Source: CAVPXC01 sp963709505
Lineage (GTDB): Bacteria > Chloroflexota > Anaerolineae > JAAEKA01
Direction of reading: 5' to 3'
DNA: 64,000 nt
NCBI GenBank assembly: GCA_963709505.1
Contig: CAVPXC010000026.1
Coordinates: 86,848 to 150,847, forward strand
Shown here: piece after piece, positions 33,026 to 43,500 of the stretch
Layout of the letters: each line of letters starts with the position of its first letter
How positions within the stretch are numbered: the stretch's first letter is position 1
The notes under the pieces: generated by a model
What the model saw: only the letters and a program-made list of their open reading frames with translations
What the model was told of the DNA's origin: nothing
Database searches by the model: none
Translations under genes and position numbers: made by a program

Positions 33026-34246
33026 ATGGAAACACCATTGACAGGAATTGTCGCCCAGCACTCGCTGCGCGCCGCCGTGGCTGAGGTGATGACCGTCGAC
33101 GACGTCACCGAGGGTGTGCCGACTGCCTTCAGCGCGGTTTTGCATCGTAAATTGCCTCAAGCGTCGAACTCTTCTGTTCCGACCGTGCCGCTCCCTGGCG
33201 AAGCGGGCTTCGTGCCCACAGGCAAAGGCGATGCTATCCGGTTCCGCGGCCAGCTGACAGCGCCCTCCGATCAGGCCTACGAACGGCTTGCCCAGCGCTT
33301 TGGCGCGATCGGCTATACGCCTCTGTTGCGTAAGGACGACGACCGGCTGCGCGATGTGGTGTTGGCTGTGCCTGGCACGCTGCGCAAGGCCAATCAGCGG
33401 CTGGGCGTCGCCGCCCTGCTCTTTGGCTTGACGCTGATCTCCTGTCTGTTCGCAGGCGCGCAGATGGTGGAGGGGCCGACCTCCGTCAACTGGAACCTGT
33501 TCGACGGCCTGCCTTATGCCCTTAGCCTGATGGCCATTCTGGGCGCTCACGAGTTGGGCCATTACCTGACCGCTCGCCGATTGGGCTCGCCCACTAGCCT
33601 GCCGTATTTCATCCCGATGCCTTTTGGCTTCGGCACCCTCGGCGCCGTCATCAACATGGTGGCGCCGCCGCGCAACCGCCGGCATCTTCTGGCGATCGCC
33701 GTGGCTGGGCCGCTGGCCGGGCTGGCTGTGGCCGTGCCGCTGTTGTTCATCGGCCTCAAGCTCAGCCACATCGAGCCTTTGCCTGTTGGCCCCTTTCTGA
33801 ACGGCCAGGGTCCGCTCATGGAAGGCAACTCCGTCCTATACGCCGCCATGAAGTACGCGATCTTTGGCCGGCTGCTACCTTCCAACGGCCAGGACGTCTT
33901 TGTCCACCAGATCGCCTTCGCCGGCTGGGTCGGGCTGCTTGTTACCGGCCTGAACTTGATCCCGGCCGGCCAACTAGACGGCGGCCATATCGTCTACGCC
34001 TTGTTCGGCGAGAAGATCGCCAACATCTTCCTATGGGCCGTCCTGGCCGTGCTGGTCGCATTGGCATTCTTCTGGCAAGGCTGGATCATCTGGGTGGTGC
34101 TCATCTTCTTCCTGGGACGGCTGCGCGCCGAGCCGCTAGACGACCTGACCCAGCTCACCAGCCGGCAGCGCGTCCTGGCGATGGCCATGATTTTGATCTT
34201 CTTCCTCGTGTTTACGCCGATTCCGATGCGAGTGATCAAAGGCTAA
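33026..34246 (+). CDS. M50 (site-2 protease/EGY1-like) membrane metalloprotease
   Basis: 406 residues. The soluble N-terminal region (1-120) includes a ferredoxin-like DRLRDVVLAVP segment seen in EGY1-type proteases. The membrane domain follows, with zinc-binding HELGH at 175-179 and the third ligand in NLIPAGQLDGGH. SLPYFIPMPFGFGTLGAVI also matches plant and bacterial EGY-like enzymes. It cleaves membrane-spanning substrates; the target is unknown. The sequence is intact, with its own TATAAT directly ahead of the ATG. Confidence 0.88.
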   Translation: METPLTGIVAQHSLRAAVAEVMTVDDVTEGVPTAFSAVLHRKLPQASNSSVPTVPLPGEAGFVPTGKGDAIRFRGQLTAPSDQAYERLAQRFGAIGYTPLLRKDDDRLRDVVLAVPGTLRKANQRLGVAALLFGLTLISCLFAGAQMVEGPTSVNWNLFDGLPYALSLMAILGAHELGHYLTARRLGSPTSLPYFIPMPFGFGTLGAVINMVAPPRNRRHLLAIAVAGPLAGLAVAVPLLFIGLKLSHIEPLPVGPFLNGQGPLMEGNSVLYAAMKYAIFGRLLPSNGQDVFVHQIAFAGWVGLLVTGLNLIPAGQLDGGHIVYALFGEKIANIFLWAVLAVLVALAFFWQGWIIWVVLIFFLGRLRAEPLDDLTQLTSRQRVLAMAMILIFFLVFTPIPMRVIKG

Positions 34247-34355
34247 TCCTTTGCTTGCGCTGTAGCCGCAGATTTTCGGCTTGCAAGCCATCGTCCGGAA
34301 GCTTCAAGAGAATTTTCTGGTGGGTGGCCTCTTTGTTCGCCCATTGTACCAGCTT

Positions 34356-34384
34356 TTAGACAACTCTGGGGAGCGGAGTATAAT
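34356..34384 (+). promoter_or_regulatory. Promoter for fahA-hmgA
   Basis: TTAGAC (34356-34361; TAGACA in register one base later) and TATAAT (34379-34384) are separated by 17 (16) bp. The expected leader is about 85 nt, up to the GTG at 34476. Confidence 0.6.
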
Positions 34385-34475
34385 CGGGCAGGTCCGCAGG
34401 CACTGAGAGCCGTCTTGCGCGGTCCACAGCAAATGTCCTGGCTTCTCACCGGAGCACCGATGCCAACTCATAGTC

Positions 34476-35726
34476 GTGACTCGAACCTCGTTCATCGAGG
34501 TGACACCCGAGTCTCACTTTCCGATCCAAAACCTGCCCTATGGTGTCTTCAGTCGTCGTCACGATGACCGGCCGCGCTGTGGAGCAGCGATCGGCAACTT
34601 CGTGCTAGATCTGGCTGTTCTAGAAAAGGCCGGGGTGCTGGACACGGCCTGCTTCGGCGAGTCCTCTTTGAACGCGTTCATGGCCGCGGGCAGGCCGGTC
34701 TGGACCGCCGTACGTGAACGCCTGCAGCATCTGCTCGACGCCCACACACCTGACCTGAGGGACAACGCCGAGCTGCGCGACCGGGCCTTGGTGCCAATCG
34801 CCGAGGTCACCATGCACCTGCCGGCCCACATCGGCGACTACACCGACTTCTACTCCTCCAGGCAGCACGCCACCAATGTCGGTACAATGTTTCGCGGCAA
34901 GGACGCCGCGCTGCAGCCTAACTGGCTGCATCTGCCCGTGGGCTATCACGGCCGGGCGAGCTCGGTGGTGGTTAGTGGTACGCCGATCCGCCGGCCATGG
35001 GGACAAACCAACGACGCTAACGCGATCTCACCCGTTTTCGGCCCAAGCCGCGAGATGGATTTCGAATTGGAGATTGGCTTCTTTATCGGGCCAGGCAACA
35101 CGCTCGGCGAGCCCATTGCGGTCGAACAGGCGCACGAACACATCTTTGGCGTCGTCCTGGTCAACGACTGGAGCGCGCGCGATATCCAACGCTGGGAGTA
35201 CCGGCCGCTGGGACCCTTCCTGTCCAAGAACCTGGCTACAACCATTTCACCTTGGATCGTGACCCTGGACGCGCTGGCGGCGTTCCAGACGCCCGCTCCC
35301 GATCAGGATCCACAGCCGCTGCCCTACCTGCAACGCCCGGACGACTGGCTCCTCGACATCCATCTCGAGGCGCGCCTGCAAGGCGAAACGATGGTCTCAC
35401 CCGCCACCATCAGCCGATCTAACGCCCATCACATCTACTGGAGTATCAGCCAACAGGTGGCCCACCACACCCTCACCGGCTGCAACCTGCAACCCGGCGA
35501 CCTGCTCGCCTCCGGCACGATCAGCGGGCCGTCACCCGATTCCTACGGCTCACTGCTCGAACTAGCCTGGCGTGGCGCTCGTCCGATCACCCTCCCCGAT
35601 GGCTCAACCCGTGCGTTCCTCGCCGACGGCGACACCGTCATTCTGACCGGCTGGTGCCAGGGAGCCGGATATCGGGTCGGCTTCGGCGAATGCGCGGGTA
35701 GGTTGGTGCCGGCAAGGGCTGGATGA
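34476..35726 (+). CDS. fahA: Fumarylacetoacetase
   Basis: 416 residues, the usual length. It begins with a GTG at 34476, giving TRTSFIEVTPESHFPIQNLPYGVF, the expected FAH N-terminal domain. The catalytic domain carries the metal and active-site stretch: HIGDYTDFYSSRQHATNVG, YHGRASSVVVSGTPIRRP, MDFELEIGFFIGPGN, LVNDWSARDIQRWEYRPLGPF. It hydrolyses fumarylacetoacetate to fumarate and acetoacetate, the last step of aerobic tyrosine degradation. hmgA follows on the same strand, after a heptamer array. Confidence 0.95.
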   Translation: MTRTSFIEVTPESHFPIQNLPYGVFSRRHDDRPRCGAAIGNFVLDLAVLEKAGVLDTACFGESSLNAFMAAGRPVWTAVRERLQHLLDAHTPDLRDNAELRDRALVPIAEVTMHLPAHIGDYTDFYSSRQHATNVGTMFRGKDAALQPNWLHLPVGYHGRASSVVVSGTPIRRPWGQTNDANAISPVFGPSREMDFELEIGFFIGPGNTLGEPIAVEQAHEHIFGVVLVNDWSARDIQRWEYRPLGPFLSKNLATTISPWIVTLDALAAFQTPAPDQDPQPLPYLQRPDDWLLDIHLEARLQGETMVSPATISRSNAHHIYWSISQQVAHHTLTGCNLQPGDLLASGTISGPSPDSYGSLLELAWRGARPITLPDGSTRAFLADGDTVILTGWCQGAGYRVGFGECAGRLVPARAG

Positions 35727-35728
35727 GT

Positions 35729-35860
35729 GGCGGTGTCAAGTGTCAGGTGTCAGGTGTCAAGTGTCAGGTGAAAGATGACGAGCATCCCACATCTAACACT
35801 TGACACTCCGCCACTCTGACACCCGACACCTCCACACTTGACACCCGACACCCACCATTT
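35729..35860. repeat. Heptamer array GTGTCAG with inverted arms between fahA and hmgA
   Basis: GTGTCAA/GTGTCAG units (35733-35770) are followed by complementary TGACACT/CCGACAC units (about 35796-35852). The array occupies nearly the whole 151-bp gap inside the presumed operon. Confidence 0.9.
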
Positions 35861-35877
35861 AACGAGGAACCCAAAGA

Positions 35878-37038
35878 ATGACCTACTATTACCGCCTCGG
35901 CCAACTCCCCCACAAACGCCACACGCAGTTCCGCCAGCCTGACGGCTCGTTGTACCACGAGGAGCTCATGGGCATCCACGGCTTCGCCGGCGCGCAGTCG
36001 TTGGTCTATCACCTGCGGCCGCCGACGGCGATCCATCGCATGGAAGCCATGCGCAGCGGGCAGGTCGAGTACGAGGAGCAAGGGCCGTTGCGCCACCGTC
36101 ACTTTCTGACCGCGGCCGCGCCGGCGGGCGGCGATGCCATCGAAGCGCGCCTGCCGATGATGGGGAACAGCGAGGTCGTGCTGTCGATCGCCCGCCCCGA
36201 CAAGGCGATGGATTATTGGTACAAGCACAGCGCCGGCGACGACGTGCTCTTTGTCCACGAAGGCATGGGCGCGCTGGAGACCCAGTTCGGCACGCTGCGC
36301 TACCGGCCAGGTGATTACCTGGTGATCCCAACCGGCGTACTGTGGCGACTGCTCCCCGATCCCGGCGTCGAGCAACGGCATCTGGTGATTGAAGCCCTTG
36401 GCCACATCGAGCCACCTCCGCGCTATCTGAACAACTACGGCCAATTTCTCGAGCACTCGCCCTACTGCGAGCGCGACATCCGCCCGCCCGACGAGCTGGT
36501 GACCCACGACGAGCCCGGCGAGTTTGAGGTGCGAGTCAAAGCGCGCGGGATGATTACCCGTCTCATCTATCAGCACCATCCGCTCGACGTCATCGGCTGG
36601 GATGGTCATCTCTGGCCCTACGCCTTCAACATCGAGGACTTCGAGCCGATCACCGGGCGCATTCACCAGCCGCCGCCGGTGCACCAGACCTTCGACGGGC
36701 CGGGCTTCGTGGTGTGTTCGTTCGTGCCGCGGCTCTTCGACTACCACCCACAGGCTATTCCCGCCCCTTACAACCACTCCAACGTCGACTCGGACGAAGT
36801 GCTCTACTACGTCGAGGGCAACTTCATGTCGCGCAAGGGCGTCGAACGCGCCTCGATCACCGTTCACCCCAACGGCATCCCCCACGGCCCGCACCCCGGC
36901 ACTTACGAAGGTTCTATCGGCAAGAGAGAGACCCACGAATTGGCAGTGATGGTCGATACTTTCCGCCCACTACAGGTCGCCACGGCAGCCCACAGCATGG
37001 AAGATGCCGGATATCCGACAAGCTGGCTGCCGCAGTAA
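35878..37038 (+). CDS. hmgA: Homogentisate 1,2-dioxygenase
   Basis: 386 residues with a cupin-type HmgA fold: MTYYYRLGQLPHKRHTQFR at the N-terminus, ILW-like VIPTGVLWRLLP and ENYGQ-like LNNYGQFLEHSPYCERDIR. The iron-site region is SNVDSDEVLYYVEGNF followed by HPNGIPHGPHPG, supplying the expected Glu and His ligands. It opens the ring of homogentisate to maleylacetoacetate, feeding fumarylacetoacetase encoded just upstream. It is somewhat shorter than animal enzymes, as is usual for this bacterial subgroup. An AACGAGGAA sequence precedes the ATG. Confidence 0.93.
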   Translation: MTYYYRLGQLPHKRHTQFRQPDGSLYHEELMGIHGFAGAQSLVYHLRPPTAIHRMEAMRSGQVEYEEQGPLRHRHFLTAAAPAGGDAIEARLPMMGNSEVVLSIARPDKAMDYWYKHSAGDDVLFVHEGMGALETQFGTLRYRPGDYLVIPTGVLWRLLPDPGVEQRHLVIEALGHIEPPPRYLNNYGQFLEHSPYCERDIRPPDELVTHDEPGEFEVRVKARGMITRLIYQHHPLDVIGWDGHLWPYAFNIEDFEPITGRIHQPPPVHQTFDGPGFVVCSFVPRLFDYHPQAIPAPYNHSNVDSDEVLYYVEGNFMSRKGVERASITVHPNGIPHGPHPGTYEGSIGKRETHELAVMVDTFRPLQVATAAHSMEDAGYPTSWLPQ

Positions 37039-37065
37039 CCAGCTACCAAGGTAAAAACTGCATCT

Positions 37066-37148
37066 GACCCGCTCGGCGAGGACGCCTCGCTGATCAGCTC
37101 ATGATCATGATTACAGCTGATCAGCGAGGCGTCCTCGCCGAGCGGGTC
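37066..37148. terminator. 83-bp palindrome after hmgA
   Basis: GACCCGCTCGGCGAGGACG and its complement at the far end form arms of about 34 bp, extended by GCTGATCAGC on each side of an AT-rich centre. It lies 28 bp after the hmgA stop and may end transcription, although it lacks a U-run. The size matches the other palindromic elements in the window. Confidence 0.55.
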
Positions 37149-37586
37149 GTCACAATGTCAGATTTGACCTTGGCTTCAGTCTAGTAGTTTTCAGCAGGGA
37201 TGAAGCCGGGCGGCTGGCATCCTCGCCGGCCCGGCCGACTCTTTACATGCTGCGACCAGTCCTAATCGGCCTGGGTTTTGCATAAGCTCTGGTCGAACAA
37301 CCCCTAAGTTCACTATGTCCGATTTGTTTGTGGATTTCGTTCAACAATGATAGAGGCACCTTTCCTTTTTGGCGCCACGGCGTGACCTCGCGGACCGTAT
37401 CCGCAGGCCGTTCAGGTTGGCAGCAAGTTGTGTGAGCGGGGGATTGGTCACACTTGCCTCGCGGGCGGTGGTTCGCCGATTTTGGGTTGTCATAGGTGCT
37501 TTCGCTTGGGGCAAGGCTGCGCGCATTGCTCCCTCCTCACACGGGTGCCTCGGCACTTTGCCGTTCCAGTCGTCGGGAGGTGTGGG
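37149..37586. other. Intergenic region ahead of the giant surface gene
   Basis: About 440 bases. Nothing protein-like is seen; the frames found are short and GC-driven. The only clear signal is the GGGAGG ribosome-binding site immediately before 37587. Confidence 0.5.
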
Positions 37587-40500
37587 ATGCGTCGCTTGCT
37601 TTCGTTCGTCATTCTTCTCTCCTTGCTGGGTCTATCCTTTCCAAGTTCCACCTCAAGCGGGTCGGAGCGGGTCCAGGTCGCTCAGGCGGCTTCGATCGGC
37701 GACCTGGTCTGGTACGACGCTGACGCCAACGGTGTACCTGGGCCATCGGTCCAGGAGCCAGGCCTGCCGGCGATCGTCGTATGCCTGTATCTGGACACAG
37801 ACGGCGACGGCGTCCTCGATCCGGACGATTCGCTGCTCGATTGCCAGGCTACCGCAGGCGATGGCAGCTACCACTTCGCCAATCTCTCGGCAGGACAGTA
37901 CCTGGTGACCGTCGACGCGGACAGCCTGCTGCCCGTCTACCGGTTGACGACCTCCAACGATCCGTTGGCAGTGACTCTGGCGACGGGCCAGACGTTCAAC
38001 ACCGCCGACTTCGGCTTTCGTTACACCGCGTCGGCGACGTCACTTCCGATTGTCGCGTCGACATCCGCGACGTGCAACGCGTCGCCGCTCACTGGGGAAC
38101 GCAGGCCGGCGGGCCTGGGTGGGACCCTCGCTACGATTTGAACGGCGATAACCAGGTGACCGTGGCCGACATCGTGATTGCGGCCGAAGGCTGGCCGGAC
38201 ATTTACACATGCGACTGGGTCGATCCCGACCACGATTGGCTGCCGACCCGGATCGAAGATGCCAACGGCAACGGCCTGGTCGATCCAGGCGAAACCAACC
38301 CCGCCTTGGCCGACACCGACGCCGACGGCCTGGACGACTACCAGGAGAGTGTCACCTACCAAACCAACCCGCTGGCGCCGGATAGCGATGACGATGGGCT
38401 GGTCGATCGCGACGAGGTGCTGGCCTACAGCGCCGATCCGTGGGATCAGGACAGCGACGACGATGGCGCGTCGGACGGCCTGGAGGCGCACACGATGCGC
38501 ACCGACCCGGTGCTGGCCGATACCGACGGCGACGGCCTGGCTGATCCGGCAGAGGACGCCAACCGCAATGGTCTGCTCGACCCGGCGGAGACCGACCCGC
38601 TCAACCCGGACACGGACCAGGACGGTTTGTGGGATGGCCACACGGTGAGCGCCGGTGAGGCCGCGCTTCGCCAGGCTTCGGTCGTGCCCATGGCCGCCAC
38701 CATGCCCGGCGAGCTGGATTACGGAACGAACCCCCGCAACGCCGACACCGACGGCGACACACTGGGCGACGGCGAGGAAGTGCGCTTTGGCACCTCGCCG
38801 GTGCTGGCCGACAGCGACGGCGATGGCCTGTTGGACGGCGAGGAGGTGGCCGAGGGCGCCGACGGCTACGTGACCAACCCGCTTAACCCGGATAGCGACG
38901 CCGACACTGTCGACGACGGCGACGAGGCCGCGTCCGGCTGCAACCCGCTGCTGGCCGACGGCGACGGGGACGAGCTGAGCGATCCCCGCGAGCGCACGGT
39001 GGGCACCGGCTGCGTCGATCCCGACACCGACGACGACGGCCTGACCGACGGCGCCGAAGTGGACGTGCACGGTACTAGCCCACTGCTGGCCGACACCGAC
39101 GGCGACACGATGCCGGATCGGTGGGAGATCGAAAGCGGCCTGAATGCCACCGTCCCCAACGCCACGGCCGACGACGACGCGGATGGGCTTACCAATCTGC
39201 AGGAATACCAAGGGGCCGATGGCAACCCGGCCACGCCGGACGACGCCACCTCAGCCGCTCAACCCGGACACGGATGAAGACCTGCTGAACGACGGCGTGG
39301 AGGTCAATCAACGCCACACCGATCCCAAGAATGCGGACAGCGACGGCGACCTGGCTCGCGACGGCGATGAGGTGCGCTTTGGCACGAATCCACTGGGGGT
39401 CGATAGCGACGGTGACCAGATTCCGGATGGCGTCGAGCCGGCCTGGGCCACTGACGTGGATGGCGACGGCACGATCTGCGCGCTGGACGTCGACTGCGAC
39501 GGCGATGGCATCGCCGACGGGCAGGAAGACACCAACCATGACGGCGTGATCGCCGGCGATACCAACAACAACCGGCGCCAGGACCCTGGCGAAGTGTGGA
39601 CGGAGACCGACCCGGCCGCAGCCGACAGCGACAACGATGGTATGCCCGACAACTGGGAGGTGGCGCAGGGCTTCAACCCCAAGGACGCGGCCGACGGCAG
39701 CGGCGACGCAGACAACGATGCCTTATCCAATACTTTGGAGTACTCGACCGGCAGCAACCCGCACGACACGGACAGCGACGACGACACGCTGCCCGACGGC
39801 TTCGAGACCAGCCACGGCCTCAACCCCGTCGAGCCGGCCGATGCAGATGGCGACCTGGATGGCGACGGCCTGAGCAACCGGGCTGAGTATGCCGCGAATG
39901 TGCCCATCGACGACCCCGATGCCGACGACGATGGCCTGAAGGACGGTGAGGAGCTCAACTGGAACGGCGACACCGACGGCGACGGAATGATCGACGCCCT
40001 AGATGCCGACGCGGACGGCGATGGCTTGATCGACGGTACCGAAGTCTTTAGCTATACCACCTCCTCCGTGCTGGCCGACACCGACGGCGATACCCTGCGG
40101 GATGGCGATGAGGTCAACACCTACCACACTGACCCATTAGCCCAGGACACCGATCTCGATAGCCTGAGCGACTCCGAGGAGCTGACCGCCGGCGTCGACG
40201 GCTACATCACCAACCCGTTGAGCCAGGACACCGACGGCGACCGATTGACCGACGACGTCGAGGAAACCCCAGCGATCGCCACCAACCCGACGGACCCGAT
40301 ACCGACGACGACTTGGCCGACGACGGCCAGGAGATCGCCATCGGCTCCAACCCGCTTGACCCCGACAGCGACGACGACGGGCTTCTGGATGGCCAAGAGA
40401 TCGCCCTGGGCACCAGCCCGACCGATCCGGATACCGACGACGACGCCGTTCCCGACGGCCTTGACCCCGATCCACTGGATGCCGACGTGGACGACGACGG

Positions 40501-43500
40501 CCTGCTGGACGGCCAGGAGGCCTTGCTGGGCGCGACCTGGTACAGCGCCACCCAGCTCAGCCCCGGCCAGGTCATCGCCGACCCGGCGGCCAAGTTTGGC
40601 CAGGCTGTGGTGCACTCGACCGGCAACCCTGCCCTCTTCGACCTGGACGTCGCCGGTTTACCTGCGGGCGCCTACCGCTTGATGGTCCACGCCCACGGCC
40701 GGCCATTGACCGTTCCCTTGACCAACCCCGGCTTTGAACTCGACCCGCCGGGCACGCCTTGCGCTACCGGCTGGACCTTCGTCGCTCCCGGCGGAAATTT
40801 TAACTGCGCGGCGACGGGCGCCGTTTTCCATTCCGGCGCGCGCAGCGTTCAGGTCAACCGGGTTGGCCCACCCGGCCCGGCCGGCCCGCTGGCCGAGCTT
40901 TCGCAGCTAGTCCCACTGGCTGCCCGGCCGCACGAGGTCTGGGTGCTGAGCGCCTTTGCCCGCCAGCCGAACGCCACCGTCAACCTGGCCGCCGACGTCG
41001 GGCTGATCTGGCGAAGCGGCGGCGCGATCATCGGGCAGAGCTGGAGCAACGGCGTGCGCGTCAAGGGCGCCTGGTGGCCGCTGGCGCTGGAGGCCAGCCC
41101 GCCCGCGGCGGCCACCGCGGTCGAGGTGCGCCTGCGCGTGCGCGACCTGGGCGGTGGAGCCGGCACGATCTACTTTGACGACGCCTGGCTGCATCGGGAG
41201 GGCGACCGGCTGGCGATCAGCGTCACCGGCAGCGGCAGCCCGCTGGTACCGCAGGAAAACCACCCGCTGCGATCGATCTACCGCTGGGTCAGCAGCCCGG
41301 CCTTTGACTTCGCCGGTGGCGACCTGCACCTGCACGCCGAGGACGTGGAATGGTCGGAGGGCCAGATCGTGGCCGTGGACCGGGTGCTCCTGGTCAACGT
41401 CGACAACGGTCGCTGGCTTTTCACCGATGCGCTGGATCCCGACACCGACGGCGACGGCCTGCTCGACGGCAAAGAGACCGCGCTTCGTGGCCGCTGGTAC
41501 GAGGCCGAGCACTATCGGGCCGCCGATGCCGTGATCGTGGAGACCGCTCTTGGCCTCCAACGGGATGGAAGTGGCGCCTACCACCGGCCCGCTGGCCACC
41601 ATCGCCGACGGCGTCAGCTACCCGCCCGGCGACTACCAGGTCTACGTCCGATCCCGCACCCTCGACGCCGACGACACCAACCAGGTTAAGATCACCGCCC
41701 TTACCAACCAGGGCTTCAAGGACTACCTGGTAACGCCCAACCGCCTGGCGGGCATGGATACAATCACCGGCCAGCCGCTGGTGGCGCATCTCTACGAGTG
41801 GCAGGGCGCCAACGATACCACCGTTCTACCCGCGGATCCGCCGATGATCGTCAGCCTGGTCGGCACGATCCACCTGGCCATCACCAGCACGATCACGATC
41901 GAGCTGCGGGCGTGGGGAGGCGACGCGCTCAACGTGCGTCTTGATCGGGTGCTGCTCATCGGCGAGGGCATGGTGCCGGCCCAGATGAGCGATTTCTACA
42001 GCACCAGCAGCCAGGAGGGCCGGGTGAACTGGCTGGAGCGGCCGGTGCTGGCGCCGCGGCTGACCGATCCGATGGACCCCGACACCGATCTCGATGGCTA
42101 CCGGGCGTTCGACGGCTTCCTGACCGGCAGTCAGGGCTATCTGACCGATGGCTTCGAGTGGAAGGTGGTGGCATCCAATCCCTTCGCCATCGACACCGAC
42201 CTGGATACCGATCCCGATCACCTGGATGCGCATCCGCTGACCGACGACATCGACGACGACGGGCTGAAGGATCGGGTGGAGCTGGCGGTGAACGGCGGCT
42301 ACGACTGCCCGCCGGGCAACGTCACCTTGCCGACCGACGCCGACTCGGACGAGGACGGCCTGCTGGATGGCAACGAGGACGTCAACCTGAACCACCGCCA
42401 CGACCCGGCCGAGGCTGACCCCACCTGCTGGGACACCGACAGCGACAGCTTGCTGGACGGGCTGGAGCGCGGTCTGGCCCAGCCTGAACACGGCTTCGGC
42501 GTCTCGGCCGCGGGCATCAGCCTGACTGTGGCGCCGCCGCCTGCCGCGGTGGTGCCTGTACCCGGCGCGTTCTGGCCCGACCACGATCCCAGCACCGTCA
42601 CTAACCCGGCCAAGGCCGACAGCGACGGCGATGGGCTGTGCGACGGTAACAGCCTCAACCAGCCGGCCGGCTGCGCCAACGGCGAGGACTACAACTTCGC
42701 CAACGCCAACGATCCAAACAACCTCAACGGCGGCAGGACTGGGAACCGTCCCGGAGGGATTGGAATCCGGCAACTTTCAGCGGCGAGACGGCCGCCCATA
42801 CCGCCGACTTGGATGGCGACGGCCTGTGCGACGGGCAGAACACGGCCAGCTGCGCAGGGCGAGCTGACCGTGCAGCATCCTGGTGGCACACACGACTAAC
42901 CCGCTGAAGACTGACAGCGACGGCGATGGCCTGACCGACGGCTTCGAAGTGCACGCCGCCAAGGCCACCGATCCCAGCAAAGTGGACACCGACGGCGACC
43001 TGGCCGGCGACGGGCAGGAGGTGCTGGGTCTGCTGGGCTACAAGACCGACCCCACCGATCCGGACACCGACGGCGATGGATTGAACGACTATGCCGAAAT
43101 GACGACCGGGAGCGGCGATCCGTACATCACCAGTCCGCTGCTGGTCGACACCGACGACGATGACCTGGATGACCTGGAAGAGGTAACGGCGGGCAGCGAC
43201 ACCTATCTGACCGATCCGACCGACACGGACACCGACGACGATGGCCTGACCGACGGCGAAGAGGCGGTGGGGGGCGACGACACCTACGTCACCAATCCCA
43301 CTTCGAAAGACACCGACGGCGACGGCTTCCCTGACAAATACGAAGGCGACAACGGCGCCAATCCCACCGATCCCAACAGCAAGCCGCCGGGCCTGCTGGC
43401 CGGCACCATGCTGCTGAAAGTCACCGGCGACGACGACTGGGTGCACCAGGCGGACGGCAGCTTTGTCGCCAACGGCGTCGTGACCTTTGCCAGCTTTGGC

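Noticed and set aside
35764..36936. 390-codon minus-strand reading frame
   Set aside because: It lies antisense to hmgA and has no recognisable domain; it is a shadow of GC-rich codons.
38021..39211. 396-codon minus-strand Val/Gly-rich frame
   Set aside because: It mirrors the Asp-rich repeats of the giant gene (GAC read backwards as GTC), so it is an antisense artefact.
41826..42773. 315-codon minus-strand frame
   Set aside because: Same antisense mirror of the TSP3 region; no start signal or domain.
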